Below are positions 16,773 to 25,318 of a DNA stretch of 64,000 bases, piece by piece (the first letter of the stretch is position 1; every line of letters starts with the position of its first letter). Origin of the DNA: Bacteroides fluxus YIT 12057 (GTDB lineage Bacteria > Bacteroidota > Bacteroidia > Bacteroidales > Bacteroidaceae); contig NZ_GL882697.1 of the NCBI RefSeq assembly GCF_000195635.1, positions 68,722-132,721 on the forward strand, given 5' to 3'. Made by a program: the position numbers and the translations under genes. Below the pieces are notes generated by a model. The model worked only from the letters and a program-made list of their open reading frames with translations. It had not been told where the DNA came from and made no database searches.

Positions 16773-19358
16773 TTAGAATATCATCAATATCATGAACCGT
16801 ATGCCTCCCTTCTTTACTCCCGGAATGTCGGTGTAGGTCAGTCGGCGGACATACTCGATATGCAATAACTTGAAGATGTTGTAGATACCTACACTTGCTT
16901 CAATGTAAGGGGTATCACCCATGATGTGACTGGTCGGCACGCCATCGCGTGTCGGGAAAAGGAACAAATCCGGGTTGTTGCTCTTATACGGATTGTTCTT
17001 GTCGGTCAATGTGCCCCACAAGCCGCGGATACGGAACATTTCACGCCATTTCAACTTCTTGATGAGAGGAATGCGGTTGAACAACTTTCCGTTCATGTCA
17101 TAACTCAGGTTGAGGGAGGCATAACGGTCGTTGAGGAATTCCATATTGTTGATGAGGTTGAAGGACTCATTGTTCTGGGTGATGTACGAGAGGTTTGCCA
17201 TGGGCAGGTTCAACAGGGGGAACGGAACTGTGTTCCATTGTGCACCGGCACGGGCGGTAACATCCAGTTTGCCCCATGAACCAAACCAGAAACGCTTGCG
17301 TATGCTGGCTTCCGTCAGGTTGAAGTTGTATTCGCCTCCCAACACGCCTTTAAAGCCTGCCGTGTGGGAGAGGCTGAAGATGGGGGCGTCCAAGGATACG
17401 GGGACGCGGCGCTGCTTGGTGTTGACAAAGGTTTCACCGGGAGCGTAGCGCAAGGTTACACCCAGTTCGGTAGTAGTGATGTCATGTACCAGTGTATTCT
17501 TTTGGTCCCATTCTCCGGGCGTGCCGCCATTGTTCTTCCAATATTGCAGAATACCCGCAGGCTGGTCGTTGCGGTGGCGTGCCATGGCCTGGATGGAGAA
17601 TCCGGCATTCGTTTCCAATTCATAGCTCAGGGTAGCATCGCGCATGTAGGACATCTGGTCGACTTTGGTCCATTTCCATCCGACGAACAGGTTATCCTTG
17701 TCCGTTGCCAGATACTTATCCATGGGGGACATGACATCGTATGTGTACTTGAAGGCGATGTAGTGTTTCGGGAATTCCCACAACACGTATTCGCGTTTGT
17801 TGAAAGAGTAGGCCACTTGTCCCGAATAGAACCATTTTTTGTCTTTGGTACCATATGCACCATAGCCGCTCAAGCTCCAGTGCGGGTCAAGATTACCGGT
17901 AGTCATGCCGCTTACACGGAAGCGCGTACCGTTTACGTAGTTGCTGGTAATCATCGTGTTGATAGGCCCGAAGTCAAATTTACTCGGATGCTTCTTGCTG
18001 CCTGTCTCCACAAAGTTTTCAATCAAGGCCTTTGCCCCGAATATGACGTATTTGAAGCCCGGTATCTGTTCAATCCGGTTCATGAACAAGTCCATTGTAC
18101 TCTCTTTCTTGGTGAGTGGCACCTGGCGTACTTTTGCCCAGTATTCATCACTCTTGCCGAGCATGTTCGCTTCCTTTATGACGCTTCCTTTCAGCCGGAA
18201 GAGGCGGGGCTCTATTTCTTCGAATTTATAGTCGGTATATTTGGTGGTACGTTGCACCTCCAGTCCCTGGATACCTTTGACGAAAGCCAGTTCCACCGTC
18301 ATGTCGTCATCGGTCAGTACCCAGTTGCTGTCCGGCAACTGTTCGAATTGCTGGACAATGTCGAGGTTCTCCACAAAGTTGACACCTGTCTTTTTGGGCA
18401 GTTTCATGGTGGCTTTTTTCACCGCGTAGGTAGAGTCCTTTACAACGTAGAGGTGGCCGGTAAAACCGAAGTCCTGCGGGTTTTGGGGGACGAAAGTAAG
18501 GTGTACGCACTCTTGTTTGTCCACCATCAAGGTATCCATGAGATAGTATTTATAGAAACTGATGGCGCCACGTCCTATGGGACTGACGAAACGGCGTTGC
18601 AGCAAGCGGATATCATCATCGTAGATGTTGATGTCCGAGAATACGTCCGTAAGAATGGTACCCAACATATCCCCGGTACTGAAGAACTCTTCGATACCGT
18701 TGGAATTCATCCCTTCAATGATGGTCTTTTCGCTCTTGGGATTTTTACGGTAAATGGTTTTGGATGCCGTCTCTTTGATGGAGATGGGAAGGATCATCTT
18801 GTTGGTCTTTGGCGAAACTTCCACCTGGTCTTTGAAGAAAGAGAACTTTTTGTAGATGCCTTTTTCCGTCTTGTCCGGTGTGACATCGTTGATGGACATT
18901 TTCATCTTTTCGTATTTCTGGAACTGGTAGTAGTCGTTCTCTTCCAGTTTCAATGCTTTCTTATGCTCGATGACCTTTTTCATAAACTCCACGGCAGGAT
19001 TATTCTTGCGGGAGTATTTCTCTTTCTTGGGTTTTACCACGACTTCGGCAAGCATGATATCGTCCGGTACCATCTTTACATTCAGAACTTTGGTCCCGGG
19101 AGTTATTTTTATCTTTTGCGTGATGTAACCTACAGCGGAAAAGGTCAGTTCGTCCCAGCCTTTACGCGTTTCAACCTGGTATTCTCCTTTACCGTTAGAA
19201 ATCCCGCCTACACCTTTACCCTCGTATTGTACAGTGATATACATCAAGGGTTCGTTGGTGAGGGAGTCTGTTATGACACCTTTAATCTGTGCGGATGCGC
19301 CGATAGAGGCAAACAAAAACAGCAGAAAAAGGATGAGAGTGATATGTCGTTGCTTCAT
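16773..19358 (-). CDS. DUF5686 outer-membrane protein with carboxypeptidase-like domain
   Basis: 861 aa. Signal peptide (MKQRHITLILFLLFLFASIG...SA), then a carboxypeptidase-regulatory-like beta-sandwich (about 25-110, IKGVITDSLTNEPLMYITVQ), then the DUF5686 region with a beta-barrel-like C-terminal half ending ...GGIRFMILMIF. This family is common in Bacteroidetes and thought to be an outer-membrane barrel; its function is unknown. A TAACTTTG -7 box lies on the minus strand at 19388-19381, 22 bp upstream of the start. A long antisense frame across this gene is a shadow of its composition. Confidence 0.85.
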   Translation of the reverse strand: MKQRHITLILFLLFLFASIGASAQIKGVITDSLTNEPLMYITVQYEGKGVGGISNGKGEYQVETRKGWDELTFSAVGYITQKIKITPGTKVLNVKMVPDDIMLAEVVVKPKKEKYSRKNNPAVEFMKKVIEHKKALKLEENDYYQFQKYEKMKMSINDVTPDKTEKGIYKKFSFFKDQVEVSPKTNKMILPISIKETASKTIYRKNPKSEKTIIEGMNSNGIEEFFSTGDMLGTILTDVFSDINIYDDDIRLLQRRFVSPIGRGAISFYKYYLMDTLMVDKQECVHLTFVPQNPQDFGFTGHLYVVKDSTYAVKKATMKLPKKTGVNFVENLDIVQQFEQLPDSNWVLTDDDMTVELAFVKGIQGLEVQRTTKYTDYKFEEIEPRLFRLKGSVIKEANMLGKSDEYWAKVRQVPLTKKESTMDLFMNRIEQIPGFKYVIFGAKALIENFVETGSKKHPSKFDFGPINTMITSNYVNGTRFRVSGMTTGNLDPHWSLSGYGAYGTKDKKWFYSGQVAYSFNKREYVLWEFPKHYIAFKYTYDVMSPMDKYLATDKDNLFVGWKWTKVDQMSYMRDATLSYELETNAGFSIQAMARHRNDQPAGILQYWKNNGGTPGEWDQKNTLVHDITTTELGVTLRYAPGETFVNTKQRRVPVSLDAPIFSLSHTAGFKGVLGGEYNFNLTEASIRKRFWFGSWGKLDVTARAGAQWNTVPFPLLNLPMANLSYITQNNESFNLINNMEFLNDRYASLNLSYDMNGKLFNRIPLIKKLKWREMFRIRGLWGTLTDKNNPYKSNNPDLFLFPTRDGVPTSHIMGDTPYIEASVGIYNIFKLLHIEYVRRLTYTDIPGVKKGGIRFMILMIF

Positions 19359-19518
19359 ATATTATATATAAATCAGAGTGCAAAGTTAACAAATTACTGT
19401 TAATCAAGAAGCAAAATAATCTTATATAGTTATAAACCTATCGGCTGTAACCAACAAAAATTACTCTTTATCAAGTCAGTATCGTACTTTGCACTGCGCT
19501 GTATCATCCGTCTCTCAG

Positions 19519-20604
19519 CTATTCGTTGAGCAACGTTTGTACAATTCGTTCTGCTGTCCGCCCGTCCCAGCGGTCGGGCAGAGTGGCATGTTTCCATTCT
19601 CCGTTTAGCAGTTTGTCGAGTGCGGCGGAAAGCGCAAAGGAATTCTCGCCCACCAGTTCATTGGTTCCGATGCGCCAGGTTTCAGGATGCTCGGCATAAG
19701 TGTTGAGAGTGATGCAGGGGACATCAAGGAAAGTAGCTTCTTCGGCGATGTTGCCCGAATCGGTGACGATACCTTTGGCCTGGTTGATGAGGAATCCGAA
19801 ATGCAGGTAACTTTGTGGAGGCAGGATATGCAGATTGGGTATGTTCAAGTCCAGCGACTTGACCGCTTTCTCCACGTATGGATGCAGGGGGGCTACGATG
19901 GGCATGCCATCTGCTTTTTCAATGAGAGTCTGTAACAAGGAATGCAGAACTGCTTTCTTTTCCAGCAAATCCCGCCGGTTGAGAGTGAGCAGCAGATAAT
20001 TGCCTTTGCGCAAACCGAGTGTAGGGAACCATAAGGGCTGAATCAGACGGTGGCGGTTATAGCGGATGGTGTCTATCAGTATGTTTCCCACATAATGGAT
20101 ATATTCAGGTATCATACCTTCCTGGTTGAGGTTACGGTTGGCTACCATACCAGCGGTGAAGAGGTAGTCGGAGATGGCATCCACAATGGTGCGGTTCACT
20201 TCACGGGGCATGTTCATGTCAAAAGAACGGGTGCCGGCAATGACGTGCGCTACCTTCAATCCCCGTTTTTTGGCGACGATGGCACAGCTCATGGTGGCGG
20301 TCATGTCATCTACAACCAATACTACTTGTGCGGGGTTGGCATCCAGTTCCTTTTCAAAGGCCAGCATGATGGCAGCCGCTACTTGTGAATGGTCGTGTCC
20401 GCTGATCCCGAGGTATGCGTCCGGTCTTTTCATCGCCAGGTCGGAGAAAAGGGAGGCGTCCAGACTGGTGTCATCTTGAGGACCTGTGTAAACAAGGCGA
20501 TAGGATATTTTCTTTCCTGCTTCTCTGGCCGCGTCAATGGCACGGCAGATAGGCGCTATTTTCATGAAGTTGGGGCGTGCACCCGATACGATGGTAATTT
20601 TCAT
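19519..20604 (-). CDS. wecB: UDP-GlcNAc 2-epimerase (WecB-like), divergent active site
   Basis: 361 aa, the family length. Non-hydrolysing UDP-N-acetylglucosamine 2-epimerases make UDP-ManNAc for surface polysaccharides. The N-terminus VSGARPNFMKIAPI and the sugar-nucleotide site near the C-terminus (IVTDSGNIAEEATFLDVPCI) are typical. However the usual TGQHYD reads TGPQDD, the HVEAGxRS segment reads HVIAGTRS (catalytic Glu replaced by Ile), and the LTLHR segment reads LTLNR (catalytic His replaced by Asn). PREVNR keeps the second Glu. It stands alone on the minus strand, divergent from the TRIC gene, with a TATTTTTG -7 box at 20635-20628. It may be an altered-specificity or inactive paralogue. 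Confidence 0.8.
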   Translation of the reverse strand: MKITIVSGARPNFMKIAPICRAIDAAREAGKKISYRLVYTGPQDDTSLDASLFSDLAMKRPDAYLGISGHDHSQVAAAIMLAFEKELDANPAQVVLVVDDMTATMSCAIVAKKRGLKVAHVIAGTRSFDMNMPREVNRTIVDAISDYLFTAGMVANRNLNQEGMIPEYIHYVGNILIDTIRYNRHRLIQPLWFPTLGLRKGNYLLLTLNRRDLLEKKAVLHSLLQTLIEKADGMPIVAPLHPYVEKAVKSLDLNIPNLHILPPQSYLHFGFLINQAKGIVTDSGNIAEEATFLDVPCITLNTYAEHPETWRIGTNELVGENSFALSAALDKLLNGEWKHATLPDRWDGRTAERIVQTLLNE

Positions 20605-20738
20605 TTCAAAAATTTTAAATGATGAGACAAAAATACGTTTTCTTAGGGAAATTATTTGTTACTTTGCCCCATTATTTTGAATACACCTTGAAAATTGCCA
20701 AGCTTTGATTATTTAATTCTTTAATTTATAAATTCATT

Positions 20739-21368
20739 ATGACAATGCCGACATTTGTTCAGATACTCGATTTTATAGGTACATTCGCCTTTGCTATCAG
20801 TGGCATACGCCTGGCCTCGGCAAAAAGGTTCGACTGGTTCGGGGCATACGTTGTGGGGTTTGTGACTGCCATAGGCGGCGGTACGATACGCGATTTGTTG
20901 TTGGATGTCACTCCCGGCTGGATGACTGACCCTATTTATTTAATCTGTACGGGGCTAGCCTTGCTGTGGGTTATCCTTTTCGGAAAGTACCTTATTCATT
21001 TGCACAATACGTTTTTTATTTTCGACAGCATCGGTCTGGCGCTGTTTACGGTGGTAGGTGTAGGAAAAAGCCTCGCTTTGGGGTATCCTTTCTGGGTAGC
21101 CATCATCATGGGTAGCATTACCGGTGCGGCCGGAGGTGTGATACGTGACGTGTTCATTAATGAAATCCCGTTGATTTTCCGGAAAGAGATCTATGCCATG
21201 GCGTGTGTGGTGGGCGGTACATGCTATTGGCTGTGCCATCTGTTGGGTCTGGAGGCTTTTATTTGCCAGATTGTAGGAGGCGTCACGGTTTTTATTACGC
21301 GCATTTTGGCAGTGAAATATAGGATTTGCTTACCTATTCTTTCAGGAAACGGGGAACAGGAGGAGTGA
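20739..21368 (+). CDS. Trimeric intracellular cation (TRIC) channel family protein
   Basis: 209 aa, seven hydrophobic helices. Two repeats carry the TRIC/YadS glycine motifs, seen as AIGGGTIRDLLLD and GAAGGVIRDVFINEIP. Bacterial members form trimeric potassium-permeable channels in the inner membrane. The start at 20739 has the Bacteroides-like AT-rich leader. A weak -7 box (TTACTTTG, 20659-20666) lies upstream. Single gene, followed by a strong terminator. Confidence 0.9.
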   Translation: MTMPTFVQILDFIGTFAFAISGIRLASAKRFDWFGAYVVGFVTAIGGGTIRDLLLDVTPGWMTDPIYLICTGLALLWVILFGKYLIHLHNTFFIFDSIGLALFTVVGVGKSLALGYPFWVAIIMGSITGAAGGVIRDVFINEIPLIFRKEIYAMACVVGGTCYWLCHLLGLEAFICQIVGGVTVFITRILAVKYRICLPILSGNGEQEE

Positions 21369-21388
21369 TATCACATCTATTATCAGGT

Positions 21389-21436
21389 AAAAAGAGGCTC
21401 AAAATTAAGAATTCATCTTATTTTGAGCCTCTTTTT
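21389..21436. terminator. Bidirectional terminator between convergent genes
   Basis: A 17-bp stem with arms 21389-21405 and 21420-21436 around 14 nt, flanked by A and T runs. It serves the TRIC gene on plus and the M16 peptidase on minus. Confidence 0.92.
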
Positions 21437-21457
21437 TTTATTGGATTGTGTTCTCTA

Positions 21458-24361
21458 TCAGAACATAGTATCCTTCGTGTTGAACAATTTACGTTCGTTG
21501 AGTTTTACGACCTTGCCATACTTTTCCAGTCTTTTCAAGTCTATATCTTTCGGATTACCCATGATGCCGATGGCGTATGGTTTTCCCTTGATGTTTTCTT
21601 CGTAGAACTTCACGATGTCGTCGAATGTCAGTGCGTCAATCTTCGGCAGGTTTTCTTCGGCAGGATCTCCTTTATAGCCCATTTGCTGGTACATCTTGAG
21701 GTATCGCGCCTTATAGCGGAAGTCCGGATGTGTGCTCAAAGCTTCCTGACGCATGTAGCTTTTGATATTGTCTATGCGTTCAGCATTCTTTGGCATGTCG
21801 TTGATGAGTCCCATGAATACATCCACTGCATCATTGGCCTTGTCGTTTTGTGTGCCGATGTTTCCGATCATGTAGGTCTGGTTTCCTAAAACCTCTGGTG
21901 TTGCTATATAGGCTCCGGCTGTATAGGCCATGGAACGCTTTTCGCGGATTTCATTGATGACCAGTCCGTTGAACCCTCCGGAGAAATATTGATAGAAAGC
22001 ATCGCGCAGCACATCGTCTTTCTTTTCATATTTCTGCATAGGCAGGTAGAAGGATATCTGTGCCTGTTCAGCGTCCGAGTTTGGCAGGAAGTAGATCGTG
22101 TTCTCCGTTACCGGTGCCAGGGGAGTGTCTTGAGGCGATTGGCTGGGACGTTCGTTGGCAACCAGCGGCAGATTCTTGCTCAAGATATCGTATGCGTTTT
22201 CGAAGGGCAGAGTACCGCAGTAGAAGATTTCCGCTTCATAGTTGGCGGCACGGTTGATGTCACCTGTCAATTCGGATATTTGCAGTTCATAGACTTCCTT
22301 GTCTGTCAGTTCATCGATATAGCTGGACTTTTCTCCATGGCGTATGTACTGCGTCAGGGCGTTTGCCAGCAGGCTGACGTTCTCTTTACGTTGCTGGCGG
22401 CCTCCCAATATGGAGCCTTTGATACGGCTTAATTGTTTGTCGTCCAGTTTGGGCATTAATATCTGGCGGGCAAGGAGCTGGCAAGCTTGCGGCAACGTTT
22501 CTTCATAACCTCTCATGGTGATGTAGAGGTAGTCGTCATCGGCATTCACCGAACAAGTGGCGTTGAGTTTACTCAATTCTTCTTTCAACTGCTGGGGTTC
22601 GTATGCACCCATGATTCCGGCATTGTTCATTAGTTCTGCTGCGATGCCCAGTTTGGGGAACTCGCGTTCTCCGACACCGTATCTCAGCGTCAGGCTGAAT
22701 ATATTGTTTTCCGGATTCTTGGTGTAATACATTTTGGAGCGGTCGTTCAGCTTCTTGATTTGCACGTCACTGAAGTCCATGAATTTTTCGTTCACGTTTC
22801 CGATAGGCATGTTCTTGAACTGTGTGGCATAGAGAGACTGTTTGCCTACAGGCGGCTCGATGGGTTTGTACCCGGGCTTCTTGATTTTACTTTCTTCTTT
22901 ATTTTTGCCCTTCTCGATGTAAAGTGCCAGATAGTTGTCGGACAGATATTGCTTGGCGACGCGTTTGATGTCTTCGTTGGTGATGGCCATGATTTCATCC
23001 TTATAGTTCAATACCTTGCTCAAGTCTGTTTCATTGATGAAAGCATTCATCAACTCATTGGCTCTGTTTTCGTTGAATTCCATCTGCAGGTCGTAGTCGC
23101 GGCACATGTTGTTTTTGATGGCTGCTACCGCCCATTCCTCAAATTCGCCGTTGGCAATTTGCTGGATGGCTTTCAGGGCTTTCTTTTCCGCACTTTTGTT
23201 GGATTCGAAACGGCGTTGGTTTTCGTCGTATAAAGGAATCACATTTACGACGTTGCGTCCCTGTTCGCGGAACGTCATGGGGAGAGCTACCCCGCTGGTG
23301 AGTTCACCGCCGATTACCAGTTTGTTCAATGTACCGGTGTTGCTGCCGTTGGAAAGTAATTTCATGGCTATTTCCAGTGCCTTTTCGTCCGGATGTCCTG
23401 CAGGTACACCTTTATATACCAGATATACGCTGGGGTAGTAGCCGATTTTGGCATTGTACTGGGTACGCCCTTTGATATCTAACTCAGAATACTGTTTGCG
23501 TTCGGGAGTGCTCTTCTTGGGTAAACGGCCAAAGGCGGCATTGATACGTCCGCTGATTTGTTGGGCATTGACATTGCCGACTAAAATCAGTACCATGTTC
23601 TCCGGTGTGTACCATGTATTGTAATACTCGATTAGTTTGCTCAGGCGTGGATTTTTTAAGTGTTCGGGCAGACCTAATACCGAACGGGAGTACGGATGTC
23701 CTTCAAAGGCTTTGCTTAGCAGGAATTGTTGTTGCACTCTGCCCGGGTTGTCCTGACCGCGATTGTATTCTTCATATACGGTTTCCAATTCGGACTGGAA
23801 GGTACGGAATACGGGGTTGATGAAACGCTGTGAAGAAATCTCCAGCCACTTGTTGATCTGGAAGGCCGGGAAAGAATTAAAATAAATCGTATAATCATAA
23901 CTGGTTCCGGCGTTCAGACCCTTGGCTCCCATACTTTCCATCAGGTTGGAAAACTCATTGGATACACTTACTTTTCCGGCCTCGATGGTCAATTCGTTTA
24001 TTTCTTTTCCGATGGCTTCTTTCTTTATCGGGTCGGCTTCATCTGCCATCTCGTCATATTTGGCGATGATTTTTTTGTAGATAGGTTCTTCGGCAGCCCA
24101 GTCGAGCGTACTGATCTTGTCTGTACCTTTAAACATGACATGTTCCAGGTAATGTGCGAGGCCGGTATATTCGGCCGGATCATTGACAGCTCCGGTGCGC
24201 ACGCCGACAGCACCATACACATCTGATTTCGTGTTGTCTTCCCATATATATACGGAAAGACCGTTCTTCAGCTTGAATGCTTTTAATCCTTGTCCAAAGG
24301 AGGGCAGGGAAATTAAAACCATTGCCAGTAAAAGAACCGGTTTAAACTTAAATGATTTCAT
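21458..24361 (-). CDS. M16 family zinc metallopeptidase (pitrilysin/insulinase type)
   Basis: 967 aa with two peptidase halves and a signal peptide (MKSFKFKPVLLLAMVLISLPSFGQ). The inverted zinc motif HYLEH is at residues 70-74, with the downstream Glu in ELETVYEEYNRG. The C-terminal half keeps the fold but lacks HxxEH, as usual for single-chain members. It is predicted to be periplasmic and to degrade peptides. A TAGCTTTG -7 box lies at 24415-24408 on the minus strand. No partner gene. Confidence 0.92.
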   Translation of the reverse strand: MKSFKFKPVLLLAMVLISLPSFGQGLKAFKLKNGLSVYIWEDNTKSDVYGAVGVRTGAVNDPAEYTGLAHYLEHVMFKGTDKISTLDWAAEEPIYKKIIAKYDEMADEADPIKKEAIGKEINELTIEAGKVSVSNEFSNLMESMGAKGLNAGTSYDYTIYFNSFPAFQINKWLEISSQRFINPVFRTFQSELETVYEEYNRGQDNPGRVQQQFLLSKAFEGHPYSRSVLGLPEHLKNPRLSKLIEYYNTWYTPENMVLILVGNVNAQQISGRINAAFGRLPKKSTPERKQYSELDIKGRTQYNAKIGYYPSVYLVYKGVPAGHPDEKALEIAMKLLSNGSNTGTLNKLVIGGELTSGVALPMTFREQGRNVVNVIPLYDENQRRFESNKSAEKKALKAIQQIANGEFEEWAVAAIKNNMCRDYDLQMEFNENRANELMNAFINETDLSKVLNYKDEIMAITNEDIKRVAKQYLSDNYLALYIEKGKNKEESKIKKPGYKPIEPPVGKQSLYATQFKNMPIGNVNEKFMDFSDVQIKKLNDRSKMYYTKNPENNIFSLTLRYGVGEREFPKLGIAAELMNNAGIMGAYEPQQLKEELSKLNATCSVNADDDYLYITMRGYEETLPQACQLLARQILMPKLDDKQLSRIKGSILGGRQQRKENVSLLANALTQYIRHGEKSSYIDELTDKEVYELQISELTGDINRAANYEAEIFYCGTLPFENAYDILSKNLPLVANERPSQSPQDTPLAPVTENTIYFLPNSDAEQAQISFYLPMQKYEKKDDVLRDAFYQYFSGGFNGLVINEIREKRSMAYTAGAYIATPEVLGNQTYMIGNIGTQNDKANDAVDVFMGLINDMPKNAERIDNIKSYMRQEALSTHPDFRYKARYLKMYQQMGYKGDPAEENLPKIDALTFDDIVKFYEENIKGKPYAIGIMGNPKDIDLKRLEKYGKVVKLNERKLFNTKDTMF

Positions 24362-24498
24362 AAAATAAAGTGTTTTTATGTAATAAAAGTGTTTTTCTAT
24401 ATGTAGGCAAAGCTATAAAAAAATCACAATTTCTTTACGAAAGATTCGGAAAAAGATTATTTTAAGATGAAAATAACACCCGTAAACTACCAGGGGAG

Positions 24499-24532
24499 GG
24501 GGTGAAAACTGTCAATTGATAGTTTTCACCCC
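24499..24532. promoter_or_regulatory. 34-bp dyad upstream of the ECF sigma gene
   Basis: Arms GGGGTGAAAACTGTCAA and TTGATAGTTTTCACCCC are symmetric over all 34 bp with a single mismatch pair. It lies just upstream of the likely promoter (TATACTTG at 24576-24583), where an activator or repressor would bind. No T run follows. Confidence 0.65.
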
Positions 24533-24634
24533 TAAGAATAATCATCTTCCGTCCCCCGGAATGGAGAATCTTCTTTATACTTGCATTCAAGAAAACCTAA
24601 ACCATTATTAACCATTTAAAAAAAGAAGCAAAGT

Positions 24635-25138
24635 ATGAATACTTACAGTTTTAGAAAAGATTTGCTTGCAGTGCAAGAGGAACTGCTTCGCTTTGCATAC
24701 AAGTTGACAGCCGACCGGGAAGAAGCGAATGATTTGTTGCAGGAGACATCTCTAAAGGCTTTGGACAACGAAGACAAATTTGAACCTGACACGAACTTCA
24801 GAGGGTGGATGTACACGATTATGCGTAATATCTTTATTAATAATTATCGGAAAATCGTCCGCGAGCAGACATTTGTCGACCAGACTGATAACCTGTATCA
24901 TTTAAGTATGCCGCAGGATTCCGGTTTTGCGAGTACAGAAGGCGCATACGACTTGAAAGAGATGCACCGTATAGTAAACTCCCTTCCTCGTGACTATAAA
25001 GTTCCTTTTTCGATGCACGTTTCCGGTTTCAAATATCGCGAAATAGCCGAACGTCTCGGTTTACCGCTCGGAACCGTGAAAAGCCGTATATTCTTTACCC
25101 GTCAGAAATTGCAGGAAGAATTGAAAGACTTTATCTAA
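24635..25138 (+). CDS. ECF-type RNA polymerase sigma factor
   Basis: 167 aa. Sigma region 2 (about residues 10-80; FRGWMYTIMRNIFINNYRK) and region 4 (about 105-160; FKYREIAERLGLPLGTVKSR with the helix-turn-helix). It redirects RNA polymerase to a regulon not visible here. No anti-sigma factor gene follows, unlike the FecI/FecR pairs of Bacteroides, so it may be controlled transcriptionally or by a distant anti-sigma factor. A strong dyad lies 100-135 bp upstream. Confidence 0.93.
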   Translation: MNTYSFRKDLLAVQEELLRFAYKLTADREEANDLLQETSLKALDNEDKFEPDTNFRGWMYTIMRNIFINNYRKIVREQTFVDQTDNLYHLSMPQDSGFASTEGAYDLKEMHRIVNSLPRDYKVPFSMHVSGFKYREIAERLGLPLGTVKSRIFFTRQKLQEELKDFI

Positions 25139-25233
25139 GCCATCAAGCTGTGAATTGCTATCTTGAGATGGCAAAGTATCTACAATTTGGTTGCATTATG
25201 ATATAAAACATATCTTTATACTTGAATTTTTAG

Positions 25234-25275
25234 GGATTATTCTTGACTATATGTCAGAATAATCCTTTATATTTG
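25234..25275 (+). promoter_or_regulatory. Dyad abutting a -7 box before the carboxyltransferase gene
   Basis: GGATTATTCTTGAC (25234-25247) and GTCAGAATAATCC (25253-25265) are inverted with one unpaired base. TATATTTG (25268-25275), a perfect -7 box, follows directly, so the dyad covers the spacer and could be an operator. It could also be the terminator of the sigma gene, as T-rich sequence follows. Confidence 0.6.
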
Positions 25276-25318
25276 TATATGTTAAGTTAACCGAAGAAAA
25301 AATCACTTATTACTGACT

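Noticed and set aside
17364..19403. 679-codon open frame on the plus strand
   Set aside because: It is exactly antisense to the DUF5686 gene, whose signal peptide, domain and family length are clear; the antisense frame arises from codon bias.
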